14,649 nt of DNA from an uncultured Saprospiraceae bacterium (GTDB lineage: Bacteria > Bacteroidota > Bacteroidia > Chitinophagales > Saprospiraceae): positions 1-14,649 of the forward strand of contig CALBVQ010000157.1 in NCBI GenBank assembly GCA_937969485.1, read 5' to 3'. A program made the position numbers and the translations under genes. This document shows, in pieces, positions 1 through 7,214 of the stretch. The notes beneath the pieces are model-generated. The model ran no database searches, was not told where the DNA came from, and saw only the letters and a list, made by a program, of their open reading frames with translations. Within the stretch, counting starts at the first letter, position 1, and each line of letters begins with the position of its first letter.

Positions 1-142
1 AGGCCTATTAGTTGATCGCGGAGTAGATGAAACTAAGATCATAGTTGATAGCAAAGGAGATACAGAGCCAAGAATTGAAGATGATACTGAAAATGCACGC
101 AAGAAAAACAGAAGAGTAGAATTATTTTTAAAACCTAATTAA
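1..142 (+). CDS. OmpA-family protein, C-terminal fragment (5' end outside window)
   Basis: Only the last 46 codons are present; the reading frame begins at base 2 and ends at TAA 140-142. The peptide shows the end of an OmpA C-terminal peptidoglycan-binding domain: a GVDETKI stretch (last beta-alpha unit), then NARKKNRRVELFL, the conserved helix-turn-strand in which NRRVE is characteristic. Such domains bind diaminopimelate-containing peptidoglycan and anchor outer-membrane or periplasmic proteins to the cell wall. The rest of the protein, and so its type (porin-like, lipoprotein or inner-membrane), cannot be known from here. The next gene starts 9 nt after the stop, so the two are probably co-transcribed. 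Confidence 0.85.
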   Translation, partial: GLLVDRGVDETKIIVDSKGDTEPRIEDDTENARKKNRRVELFLKPN

Positions 143-151
143 TTTCATTTT

Positions 152-1540
152 ATGAATATTATGTACCTAGCTGATTTCACAACCATGGATATTGTTGTAG
201 CAATAATCTACGGTTTATTATCGCTAATAATAGGAGTAGCACTTGGATATAGTATAAATTCCAAATACAAAAAGCAAGTTGTTAATTTCGAACAAGAGAA
301 CGTCAAGTTAAATAGCTCCGTTAGTAGCCTTGAGGCAAAACTTGAGGAAACTAAGAAGGCAAGAAGCAATGCTGATGATGAGATAGTGCTTTTGAGAAAT
401 AGAGTAAGAGATAGAGATGTACGGATTAGAGAAACTGAAGGGAAAATGGCAATCATTTCGAAGCGTTATGAAGAAAGTCAGGCTTCCTTAAACGCTCAAA
501 TCAAAAGTTCGAAAGTTAATATGCCTTCTGAAAAATTGATGAGAGGACCTGAGATAAGTAAGACTGTAAGTTCTACTGCTGCAAAAACAAAAGCTACGCC
601 AGTTGCTGCTGCTGTGGCTTCAAAAGTTAGCGAGGCATCAGTTGCGACAACGAAGGCTCCTGTAGCAAAAACTGCAAGTTCTACAAAAGTATCAAGTCCA
701 TCCAAAAAGAAAACTAAGAAGGACAAAAAAGCTGGACGTCCTGCTGGCTCTAAAAACAAAAAGACAACTACCAAGAGCGCTGCGCCTGTTGCAACAAAGA
801 AAGAAGTTAAAACTACTGCTAAAAGTGAAGTTAAAGCTACTTCTAAAAAGAAGGCTGGCAGACCTGCTGGTTCTACAAACAAGAAAAAAGCTACGACTGC
901 TCCAGCAACTAAACCAGTAGCTAAAAGAGGAAGACCTAAGAAAGAAACTACTGCAACAAAGTCAACAAGTACGACTGCAAAAAGGAAACCGGGAAGACCA
1001 GCTGGTTCTAAAAATACTGCTACTAAAGCTAAAACAACTAAGACAGCAAAGTCTACTATAACTCCAACTAAGGATGCTACAGCTAAAGCAACCGCACCAA
1101 AAAGAAGAGGTAGACCTGCTGGTTCCACTAATAAAAGTACTAGTGCTAAAGCTAAACCAACAGTAAAAACGGTAACAAAAACTAAAAAAACTGCACCGAC
1201 TCCTGTGACAACTAGAAAAAGAGGGAGACCAGCAGCTGCATCGGTGACTAAAACCGCTAGTAAAAAAGGACCAGTTAAAAGAGGAAGAAAAAGTGACGAC
1301 CTTACCTTGATAGAAGGTGTAGGACCAAAAATGCAAGAAGCTCTGAGAAATGCTGGTTATAGAACTTTTAACAAGATCTCGACTACTACTCCAAAGAAAT
1401 TGAAAGATGCTCTTTTGAAAGCAAATTCTAGATTTGGAATAGCAGCAACAGAATCTTGGCCAACCCAAGCAAAAATGGCTGCTAAAGGAGCACTCAAAGA
1501 ATTACAGGCTTTTCAAGATACATTGAATAGAGGGAGATAA
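152..1540 (+). CDS. Membrane-anchored AT-hook-like protein with C-terminal helix-hairpin-helix domain
   Basis: A 462-residue protein of unusual architecture. Residues 13-35 form one hydrophobic helix followed by KYKK, so by the positive-inside rule the long C-terminal part is cytoplasmic. Residues 40-120 are a charged coiled coil; this front end resembles the start of RNase Y in layout. Residues 125-380 are a low-complexity Lys/Ala/Thr-rich tail, like histone H1 or AlgP, with six GRP cores at residues 195, 236, 260, 281, 320 and 358. They have basic flanks, and four read GRPAGS followed by K or T and N, as in AT-hook DNA minor-groove binders. A seventh degenerate copy (KRGRK) is near 378. Residues 381-462 are a helix-hairpin-helix domain (EGVGPKM at 388-394, WPTQAKMAAKG near 436) of a type seen alone or at C-termini in Bacteroidota. 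Function is unknown; DNA tethering at the membrane is inference. ATGs at 152, 161 and 185 are all possible starts, and none has a ribosome binding site. Confidence 0.85.
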   Translation: MNIMYLADFTTMDIVVAIIYGLLSLIIGVALGYSINSKYKKQVVNFEQENVKLNSSVSSLEAKLEETKKARSNADDEIVLLRNRVRDRDVRIRETEGKMAIISKRYEESQASLNAQIKSSKVNMPSEKLMRGPEISKTVSSTAAKTKATPVAAAVASKVSEASVATTKAPVAKTASSTKVSSPSKKKTKKDKKAGRPAGSKNKKTTTKSAAPVATKKEVKTTAKSEVKATSKKKAGRPAGSTNKKKATTAPATKPVAKRGRPKKETTATKSTSTTAKRKPGRPAGSKNTATKAKTTKTAKSTITPTKDATAKATAPKRRGRPAGSTNKSTSAKAKPTVKTVTKTKKTAPTPVTTRKRGRPAAASVTKTASKKGPVKRGRKSDDLTLIEGVGPKMQEALRNAGYRTFNKISTTTPKKLKDALLKANSRFGIAATESWPTQAKMAAKGALKELQAFQDTLNRGR

Positions 1541-1976
1541 ACAGTCTTTTGTTTAGACATTGATTTATCCTTTGTGTTTGTTTCGAAGAAAATTAAATCA
1601 GTAACACCATTTTTGTCTTGAGGGTCGCATTAGATTTTGTAGATAAAATGAATAAGTTCAAAACTTGGCAGACCGATCTCGTAGAGTGAAGTGCAGTAGC
1701 GTAGCAAAGGACCGTGTAACATGGAGATAGGTGTTCTTATAGCAGTAACTACATCGGATAATGAATTGGTACCAAATTGCAGAAATATCGACATTTCAGT
1801 CGATTTAATGAGCAGCCAAAACTTGATGTTTTGGAAGTACCGCCAACTAAGGAATTATTCGTTTTAGCAAGTAAATACGCGATAATTTAAAAATTTAATG
1901 GTATAAAATAGTAATCCCGAAACTTACACAAGTGTAAGTCTCGGGATTTTTGTTACTTCAAAATTGAAACAAAGCT
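1541..1976. other. Long intergenic stretch with inverted repeats, no convincing gene
   Basis: About 370 nt between the AT-hook gene and the terminator contain no long open frame on either strand. It holds closely spaced inverted repeats: TTGGTACCAA (1766-1775, perfect palindrome), ATCGAC/GTCGAT (1787-1792 with 1799-1804, 6-nt loop), and CCAAAAC/GTTTTGG (1816-1822 with 1828-1834, 5-nt loop). A terminator hairpin follows. The pattern could be a structured small RNA, a long 3' UTR, or a decayed gene. Short open frames exist (48 codons at 1721-1867; an open stretch 1765-1890), but neither resembles a known family. Confidence 0.4.
1913..1953 (+). terminator. Strong intrinsic terminator
   Basis: AATCCCGA-A-ACTTACAC (1913-1929) pairs with GTGTAAGT-C-TCGGGATT (1932-1948). 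That is 16 base pairs with one internal A/C mismatch, and the second arm runs into TTTTTGTT on the plus strand. It would end a transcript coming from the OmpA/AT-hook genes or from the intergenic region. It lies only 23 nt before the ATG at 1977, so the next gene is either expressed by read-through or has a promoter overlapping the hairpin (GATTTTTG at 1945-1952 differs by one base from TAnnTTTG). Confidence 0.85.
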
Positions 1977-2477
1977 ATGCAAATTAACAAATTTGAAAAT
2001 CGAACAATTCTCACTCTCCCACCCTCTCCGTATAGCGTATACTCGATTTTCAACTACATTCTAAGCATCTTCTTAATCTGTTCAATTGTATTTGTCTCTA
2101 ATTATTTCTTGCCATCGATTATAACAGCTACAGCAGCTGCATTTGTTCCCATCGCATTGCTGATCTTTAATTTCAAAGTTAATGTGTGGAATATTTTTGG
2201 GGTTGAAACGATTGTGCTTTATTCAAAAAATATAACAAGTACGCTTGACTACAAGCACATATACCAGTTAAAAACTACTGAGTACAACACGACAAAAAAA
2301 GACTTGAAATTTATCTCGAGCAAGGATGGAAGTAAACTAACAATTGACAGCCCAGAGCTTCCTGAGCATCAGAAAAGTAAATTTAGACTGTACTTCGAAA
2401 AAAAAGATAAGAAGATCTATCATTCTTCAAACTTTATAAGTTACAAGGACCTTTTGGAGTTAAAAAAGCACCTGTAA
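1977..2477 (+). CDS. Two-helix membrane protein, possible bacterial PH-like domain
   Basis: A 166-residue protein I cannot assign firmly. Residues 22-43 and 45-66 are two hydrophobic helices with a very short turn between them. The soluble part that follows starts WNIFGVETIVLYSKNI, then L-D-Y-K-H-I-Y-Q-L and a lysine-rich beta-rich tail. The order of two helices, then W-x-x-F-G-x-E-x-I, then a Y-x-x-I-x-x-L strand resembles small membrane proteins with bacterial pleckstrin-homology-like domains. That is an impression from layout, not a proven homology. ATG 1977 follows a strong terminator almost directly. The stop (2475-2477) abuts the stop of the oppositely oriented VWA gene, so transcripts of the two genes must overlap unless tightly stopped. 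Confidence 0.7.
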   Translation: MQINKFENRTILTLPPSPYSVYSIFNYILSIFLICSIVFVSNYFLPSIITATAAAFVPIALLIFNFKVNVWNIFGVETIVLYSKNITSTLDYKHIYQLKTTEYNTTKKDLKFISSKDGSKLTIDSPELPEHQKSKFRLYFEKKDKKIYHSSNFISYKDLLELKKHL

Positions 2478-4568
2478 TTAATAGTTGCCTAGCATTCTTC
2501 TCATAAACCATTCAAATATTAATAGCCCAATCAACAGGAACATAATCCATCTGAGATTCATAGCAGATTCTGTTTTAACTGAACTATAAATCACTGGTTT
2601 TAAGCTACTACTTTTTCCTAACTCATCTGCGATTTCAGTTGCATTTCCTTCAAAGTAAAGTTTACCTCCATACTTTTCAACAAGATTTCGCAGCAAATTA
2701 TGATCTGCAGTAGTATTTGAAAGCTCAAGCTTAACATCCTTCACAGAGAACTTACCAATAGAAGTTAAGGTTTTTCCATTGTATGTGGTCGATCCAGTAT
2801 ACGTATAACTCCCTGCAGGAAAAGTACCAGCATCAAACTCGTAATAATCACTAATTCTAGAAAATGTGTAGTTAAACTCTTGTCCGTCTTGATTTTTTAT
2901 CTTCAAAAACGCATCTGCCACATTGATTTTTTCATAACTGTCGTTATACAATTCTGCATTAAAGACTACCCTATCATAAGATTGATACAGATTACTACTC
3001 GCCGTTACTCTAAACTTACGCTTATCCTCTTTAATGGTAATATACTGTATCGTCTTACCAAGTAGCTCATCGAATTCATCGAATCTACTACTTTGTAGAT
3101 AATTAAACAATCTCCAGTTCCAAAGCCCCTCACCTCCAATTACTGCCTCTTTTTTACCGGCCTGATTCTTTACAATCCACAGAGGATAATCGGTGGTTAA
3201 GTCACCTATTTTCTGACTAAGCAAAGTTTCCGTGTTAGCCGAAGGAACAAATTTTCCAAATTTCGATGTCAAAGGTGGAAACTTAGACACTAACACCTTT
3301 AACTGGTCAGACTGTTCCCAGAGTTTAAATCCATCCACATTAGTGGCCTGGACTAAATTACTACTATTTGTATTTGCATTGATCTTGACAACATCTTGCG
3401 AGGCGTTAAAGGTCGTTAAATCAGTTTGTGAACCTACGATGAATAGCCTTGGCTTGCGAAGGGCGTCTAATTGCACAATATCTGCATCTATCTTATGTTT
3501 GGCAGATGGTAAATTATGGAATATTACTAAATCATAGCCGGCTAGTGCATTTTTATTCTTTCCCGCCAAAGCAATTTCGACTTCGTAATTCTTATTTGTC
3601 TCAATACTCTTCTTCAACGCAGCAAGGTCTGGATGTGGCGCATTAGCATACAGTAGGATTTTCTGCCTAGCATCTAGAATATCAACATAGAATTTCCTTG
3701 AGTTATTCGACAATGAAAATTCATCCTTCTGAGAAGATACTTGGACTTGATATGGTATCACACCGCTCTCGTCTGCCGGTACTTCAAATGATACCGTCGA
3801 AAAGAATTTATCCTTATTGATTGAAATTTTTTGAGAACCTACAGTCTTAGGTGAATTCCCCGTCTTTTTCAGCGTAACTGTGGAAGTACTACCCTGAAAA
3901 TTATAAGCACTTACATCCACATTCACAATAAACTTGTCCCCTAGGTAGGCTATATTATTATGGTAAAGTTGCGAGATTTTTATGTCCTTTTTCAAACTAG
4001 TATCTCCCTTCGCAATAAAATACACAGGCGCAGTTATACCCGTATTCTGGTACAACGGATTACTTCCCTCGTTGAAAATTCCATCCGTCTCTATCACAAT
4101 CGCACCAACATTCTGATTGGCATAAGTCTCATCAACAAAGTCAAATACCGATGAAATATTAGTAGTAACTCCTGAAATAGAATCACTTAATTCAGGCTGA
4201 ACGCTAGTCGAAAAATGAAAGGCATCAGTCTGATAATCCGCCGACAACTTATCTTTTAGCTCAGGTAAAATAGATTCATTACCTTTCAGTGACTCCGAAT
4301 TATCCTGCATTAAAATCACCACAGGATTTTTTACCTGATCATTATTTACCTTTAACAAAGGCCCCAGTAGAAGGAAACTAATTCCAGAAACTGCTAGAAA
4401 CCGCAAAGCTGATAATCCCAGTACTTTCCATGACTTTTGATCTGCAAATCGCTTATCTCTCAAGTACAAAAGTAAAGCGTATGCAATACCGAGAAGTAAG
4501 CATAGGAAAATAAAATACCAAGGATACTGAAGCGTAAATGTGTTCAAGAAATAAATATTTGGTTGCAA
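2478..4568 (-). CDS. Membrane-anchored VWA-domain protein
   Basis: A 696-residue protein with two N-terminal membrane helices (about residues 16-36 and 50-71), a large extracytoplasmic part and a C-terminal helix (about 672-690) followed by RRMLGNY. The von Willebrand A domain starts right after helix 2. Strand VVILMQDN leads into a complete MIDAS motif D-N-S-E-S (D89, S91, S93), and a later strand ends in the second metal-site motif TDG (161-163). Downstream regions look like beta-sandwich modules and a second alpha/beta domain. Proteins of this size and layout are common in Bacteroidota, related loosely to the BatA/aerotolerance proteins; their ligand is unknown. The start is TTG at 4568-4566: the frame is open upstream to a stop at 4634-4632 but contains no ATG, and the next in-frame ATG lies past both membrane helices. 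A second TTG at codon 8 is an alternative. Confidence 0.85.
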   Translation of the reverse strand: MQPNIYFLNTFTLQYPWYFIFLCLLLGIAYALLLYLRDKRFADQKSWKVLGLSALRFLAVSGISFLLLGPLLKVNNDQVKNPVVILMQDNSESLKGNESILPELKDKLSADYQTDAFHFSTSVQPELSDSISGVTTNISSVFDFVDETYANQNVGAIVIETDGIFNEGSNPLYQNTGITAPVYFIAKGDTSLKKDIKISQLYHNNIAYLGDKFIVNVDVSAYNFQGSTSTVTLKKTGNSPKTVGSQKISINKDKFFSTVSFEVPADESGVIPYQVQVSSQKDEFSLSNNSRKFYVDILDARQKILLYANAPHPDLAALKKSIETNKNYEVEIALAGKNKNALAGYDLVIFHNLPSAKHKIDADIVQLDALRKPRLFIVGSQTDLTTFNASQDVVKINANTNSSNLVQATNVDGFKLWEQSDQLKVLVSKFPPLTSKFGKFVPSANTETLLSQKIGDLTTDYPLWIVKNQAGKKEAVIGGEGLWNWRLFNYLQSSRFDEFDELLGKTIQYITIKEDKRKFRVTASSNLYQSYDRVVFNAELYNDSYEKINVADAFLKIKNQDGQEFNYTFSRISDYYEFDAGTFPAGSYTYTGSTTYNGKTLTSIGKFSVKDVKLELSNTTADHNLLRNLVEKYGGKLYFEGNATEIADELGKSSSLKPVIYSSVKTESAMNLRWIMFLLIGLLIFEWFMRRMLGNY

Positions 4569-4579
4569 ATATGCATATA

Positions 4580-4672
4580 AATTGAGTCTTTGAAACTCAA
4601 TTTGATTGTACGTTGCTATTTTAACGTTAAATTATATTTCGAGTTGTTTTATTTTGGGCTTAAAGCCCAAAA
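4580..4672. promoter_or_regulatory. Cluster of three inverted repeats between divergent genes
   Basis: Three perfect inverted repeats lie in 93 nt: AATTGAGT/ACTCAATT (4580-4587 with 4595-4602, 7-nt loop), the 12-bp palindrome TTTAACGTTAAA (4620-4631), and TTTTGGGCTT-A-AAGCCCAAAA (4652-4672). None is followed by a T-run on either strand, so they are poor terminators. Their place between the VWA gene and the 4787 operon suits operator sites or leader structures. No binding protein can be named. Confidence 0.45.
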
Positions 4673-4738
4673 AGTAAAAATTATAACAACTTTAACAGCA
4701 TTACGGAATTAATGAGAACATGGAAAGAGTTATGATTG

Positions 4739-4746
4739 TATATTTG
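4739..4746 (+). promoter_or_regulatory. -7 promoter element for the 4787-6921 operon
   Basis: TATATTTG matches the Bacteroidota -7 consensus TAnnTTTG exactly. It lies 40 nt before the ATG at 4787, giving a leader of roughly 33 nt. No good -33 TTTG partner is seen at the usual spacing. This placement supports ATG 4787 rather than GTG 4766 as the start of the gene. Confidence 0.55.
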
Positions 4747-4786
4747 TAGCACTCCCTAGTGGAAGGTGGTAGAGAAAAAGTCAAAG

Positions 4787-6061
4787 ATGAAGAAATTATT
4801 ATATGCCCTAGTTTTCATGGTGGTTAGCACAAATGCCTATTCCTCCTATATTCTGGTACCGATGGATCACGATAAACAGAGAGACCATTTGAAAGCCTAT
4901 GGACTCACTTACTGGATTCTAACTTTCGAAGCGGAAGCCTACTGGTTACTCAATTACCGTGGAGGTAGTTTTGCCTTTCAACACAACTCGAAATTCGAAG
5001 CCGAATGTAAAATTCGTGGCATTTCATACGAAGTTATCCCAAATTCCAAGTTTAATCTGATCCGGCAAGAAATTTCATCACCAGAAGTTAATCAAGAGGT
5101 TATAAAGCTTGAAAAAGCACCTAAGATAGCCGTCTATACTCCGGACTTTAACGCCAGAGGGGAAAAAATCCAACCATGGGATGACGCTGTAACGATGGTC
5201 TTAACCTATGCAGAAATTCCATATGAAACAATCTACGATAGACAGGTTTTGGAAGATAAGCTAGCCGAATATGACTGGTTGCACCTCCATCACGAAGATT
5301 TTACTGGACAGTATGGTAAATTTTACTCTAGTCAACATACTAAACCCTGGTATCGAGCCAATCAAAAGAAAATGGAAGACTTGGCTGAAAGCCTTGGTTT
5401 TACTAAGGTTTCTCAATTAAAATTAGCGGTAGCTAAAAAAATTAAATCTTATGTTGAGGGTGGTGGATTCATGTTTGCCATGTGTTCTGCAACTGATTCT
5501 TTCGATATTGCTTTAGCTGCGGAAGGTTATGACATCTGCCACAATGTTTATGATGGCGATGCTGCAGATCCACACGCTGGGAAACACTTGAATTACGATG
5601 CAACATTTGCATTTAAAGACTTTGATCTGATCTCTGACCCTATGGTCTACGAATTCTCGAGCATTGATAGTAAAAAAAGGAAAACAACAGCTAAGGATGA
5701 CTATTTTTCACTTTTTGAATTTAGTGCAAAATGGGATCCCATACCTACCATGTTGACGCAAAATCATACGAGAACGGTAAAAGGCTTTATGGGTCAAACT
5801 ACAGCCTACCGTAAAGATCAATTAAAATCAGAAGTACTTGTGCTTGGTGAAGCGAAAGCTAACGGAGAAGTACGATTCATCCACAGTCCTTATGGATATG
5901 GAACATGGACATTTTACGGCGGCCATGATCCAGAAGACTACAGACATTATGTAGACGATCCTGAAACTGACTTAAGTCTGCACCCTAATTCACCTGGATA
6001 TAGACTAATTTTGAATAACATCCTATTTCCTGCCGCAGAGAAGAAAAAGAGAAAAACATAA
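4787..6061 (+). CDS. Exported glutamine-amidotransferase-like protein (relatives often named 'asparagine synthetase B')
   Basis: A 424-residue protein from ATG 4787. The frame opens at GTG 4766, but starting at MKKLLYALVF gives a clean Sec signal peptide ending near TNAYSS. From memory, Bacteroidota relatives are widely labelled asparagine synthetase B. Nothing here supports that: there is no N-terminal nucleophile cysteine and no ATP-binding synthetase motif, and the protein is exported. What is visible instead is an alpha/beta fold with G-G-G-F-M-F-A-M-C-S-A (Cys233), like the nucleophile elbow of class I amidotransferase/ThuA-like folds. It also has a histidine-rich strand end HLHHEDF (166-172) and Y-G-G-H-D-P-E-D (His380, Glu383), which recalls the His-Pro-Glu of the amidotransferase triad. 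A Cys-His-Glu hydrolase-like site is therefore plausible; the substrate is unknown. The gene overlaps the next by 1 nt (TAATG), so the two are translationally coupled. Confidence 0.85.
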   Translation: MKKLLYALVFMVVSTNAYSSYILVPMDHDKQRDHLKAYGLTYWILTFEAEAYWLLNYRGGSFAFQHNSKFEAECKIRGISYEVIPNSKFNLIRQEISSPEVNQEVIKLEKAPKIAVYTPDFNARGEKIQPWDDAVTMVLTYAEIPYETIYDRQVLEDKLAEYDWLHLHHEDFTGQYGKFYSSQHTKPWYRANQKKMEDLAESLGFTKVSQLKLAVAKKIKSYVEGGGFMFAMCSATDSFDIALAAEGYDICHNVYDGDAADPHAGKHLNYDATFAFKDFDLISDPMVYEFSSIDSKKRKTTAKDDYFSLFEFSAKWDPIPTMLTQNHTRTVKGFMGQTTAYRKDQLKSEVLVLGEAKANGEVRFIHSPYGYGTWTFYGGHDPEDYRHYVDDPETDLSLHPNSPGYRLILNNILFPAAEKKKRKT

Positions 6062-6921
6062 TGAACCGTACTTTAAGATTTAACTCATTGATAATATGCC
6101 TGTTATCATTTACCCTATTGTCATCTCAAAACACTGAATGGCTCACAGATCTTGAAGAGGGACTGAAGTTGGCAAAGGAAGAAAACAAGAATGTCCTACT
6201 AGAATTAGGGATTGTCCAAAATGGAACTCCCTTATTTATCTATGACGATATATGGTCGGACGAAGTAATCCTTGACAAATTATCGTCATTTATTCCTGTG
6301 TCAATCGATTTAAAAAATGAAGCTGACTTAGTAGAAAAGTACCAACTAATTTTCGCTCCTACCATACTTTTGCTCAACCCCAATGGAGATGTCATTTTTA
6401 AAACAAGTGGGATGAAAACCCTCTTCGAACTGGATGACTTGCTGCTTATCTTCCAGAATGAACTTGATAAAATACAACGGCTATCCAATCTCTACGAAAA
6501 TGAAGACATTTTCGGTAATTTCTTGCGATTGGATGAATATATGAAACTAGTTATTTCATCTCCGAGTCACTTGGAAGATGATCTCATGAAATTTGCTAAA
6601 GAAAGGTTGAGCTTGATCGGTTTAAAGCAATCTGAATTAAATCCGTTACAGAAGCAAAGACTTCAGATTTACACGCATCTGTATGATCTCATTGAATACT
6701 CGGAAGAAGCTCAATTACGAAAACTTTACAAATTGGGAAAGAAAGGCCTTATTACAAGTAATCATAGTCTTCTTCTATTTGCAATTGGAGTAGGTGAATA
6801 TTTTGAGGGGGAAAGTGATAAAGCTAAAGCTATTTTGACTGAGTTAGAAAAAAGATTACCTACTGATCCTCAAGCAGCTGAATATGCTTCTATCCTTAGT
6901 AAGGGTTTGGAATACGATTAG
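6061..6921 (+). CDS. Exported thioredoxin-fold protein lacking the CxxC motif
   Basis: A 286-residue protein with an N-terminal signal peptide (hydrophobic 9-21, cleavage near SSQN). Residues 25-135 show the order of a thioredoxin-like domain of the DUF255/thioredoxin_7 kind: an amphipathic helix, the strand NVLLELG, a helix ending near DEVILDKL, a strand VSIDL, and the cis-proline loop F-A-P-T-I-L-L-L (Pro100) followed by NPNGDVIFKTSG. Where the CxxC should be, after NVLLELG, there is no cysteine. The only cysteine in the protein (Cys13) lies in the signal peptide, so it cannot be a thiol oxidoreductase. The rest (140-286) is helical and looks TPR-like. It is coupled to the amidotransferase-like gene, suggesting that the two work together in the periplasm or outside the cell; a chaperone or scaffolding role is a guess. 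Confidence 0.85.
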   Translation: MNRTLRFNSLIICLLSFTLLSSQNTEWLTDLEEGLKLAKEENKNVLLELGIVQNGTPLFIYDDIWSDEVILDKLSSFIPVSIDLKNEADLVEKYQLIFAPTILLLNPNGDVIFKTSGMKTLFELDDLLLIFQNELDKIQRLSNLYENEDIFGNFLRLDEYMKLVISSPSHLEDDLMKFAKERLSLIGLKQSELNPLQKQRLQIYTHLYDLIEYSEEAQLRKLYKLGKKGLITSNHSLLLFAIGVGEYFEGESDKAKAILTELEKRLPTDPQAAEYASILSKGLEYD

Positions 6922-6931
6922 TAAGGATTCT

Positions 6932-6967
6932 GCTCGAGTAACGAGCTTTTTTTGGCTTCCGCCAAAA
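6932..6967 (+). terminator. Tandem intrinsic terminators
   Basis: Hairpin 1 is GCTCG/CGAGC (6932-6936 with 6942-6946) with loop AGTAA and a run of seven T. Its T-run is part of hairpin 2, TTTTGGC-TTCC-GCCAAAA (6950-6967), followed by GTTTTATT. The pair begins 10 nt after the stop of the thioredoxin-fold gene and ends the two-gene operon. Confidence 0.8.
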
Positions 6968-7029
6968 GTTTTATTCGTACTCCGATTAACATCTTATCGC
7001 TTTAATGCCAATTTTAGTATAATTGACAT

Positions 7030-7126
7030 TATTTTTGTGTAAAGCAAACATCTTTTTGACATTTTCAAAAAGCTATTTGATAGTTCAGAAAATGTTTTCA
7101 GTCTAATAAATGTATCTTTATTTTTG
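7030..7126 (+). promoter_or_regulatory. Two TATTTTTG promoter elements flanking a hairpin, upstream of the three-gene operon
   Basis: TATTTTTG, an exact TAnnTTTG match, occurs at 7030-7037 and again at 7119-7126. Between them is a perfect inverted repeat CTTTTTGA/TCAAAAAG (7052-7059 with 7065-7072, 5-nt loop). A weaker match TAGTATTG is at 7170-7177. The DNA is very AT-rich, so chance matches are possible and no clear -33 element was found. The long 6968-7214 gap contains no gene and is best read as the control region of the operon starting at 7215. Confidence 0.4.
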
Positions 7127-7214
7127 AGAGTCCTATTTATGCTCAACTAAAATGCTCAAAATATTGTATTAGTATTGTGTGCTAAAGCGTTAAAACCTAA
7201 ATCTAGAATAAAAA

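Noticed and set aside
496..1468. Long open frames on the minus strand (496-1128 and 962-1468)
   Set aside because: They are antisense to the Lys/Ala/Thr-rich repeat region and give low-complexity hydrophobic or Ser/Cys/Phe-rich peptides; they arise from codon bias of the real gene.
1721..1890. Small ORF (1721-1867, 48 codons) and a protein-like open stretch ending at 1890
   Set aside because: Neither matches a family I know, the second has no start codon, and both overlap the inverted repeats. They could be remnants of a decayed gene, but the evidence is too thin to call one.
4766..4786. GTG 4766 as the start of the amidotransferase-like protein
   Set aside because: It adds seven charged residues before an otherwise clean signal peptide; ATG 4787 fits the family and the promoter better.
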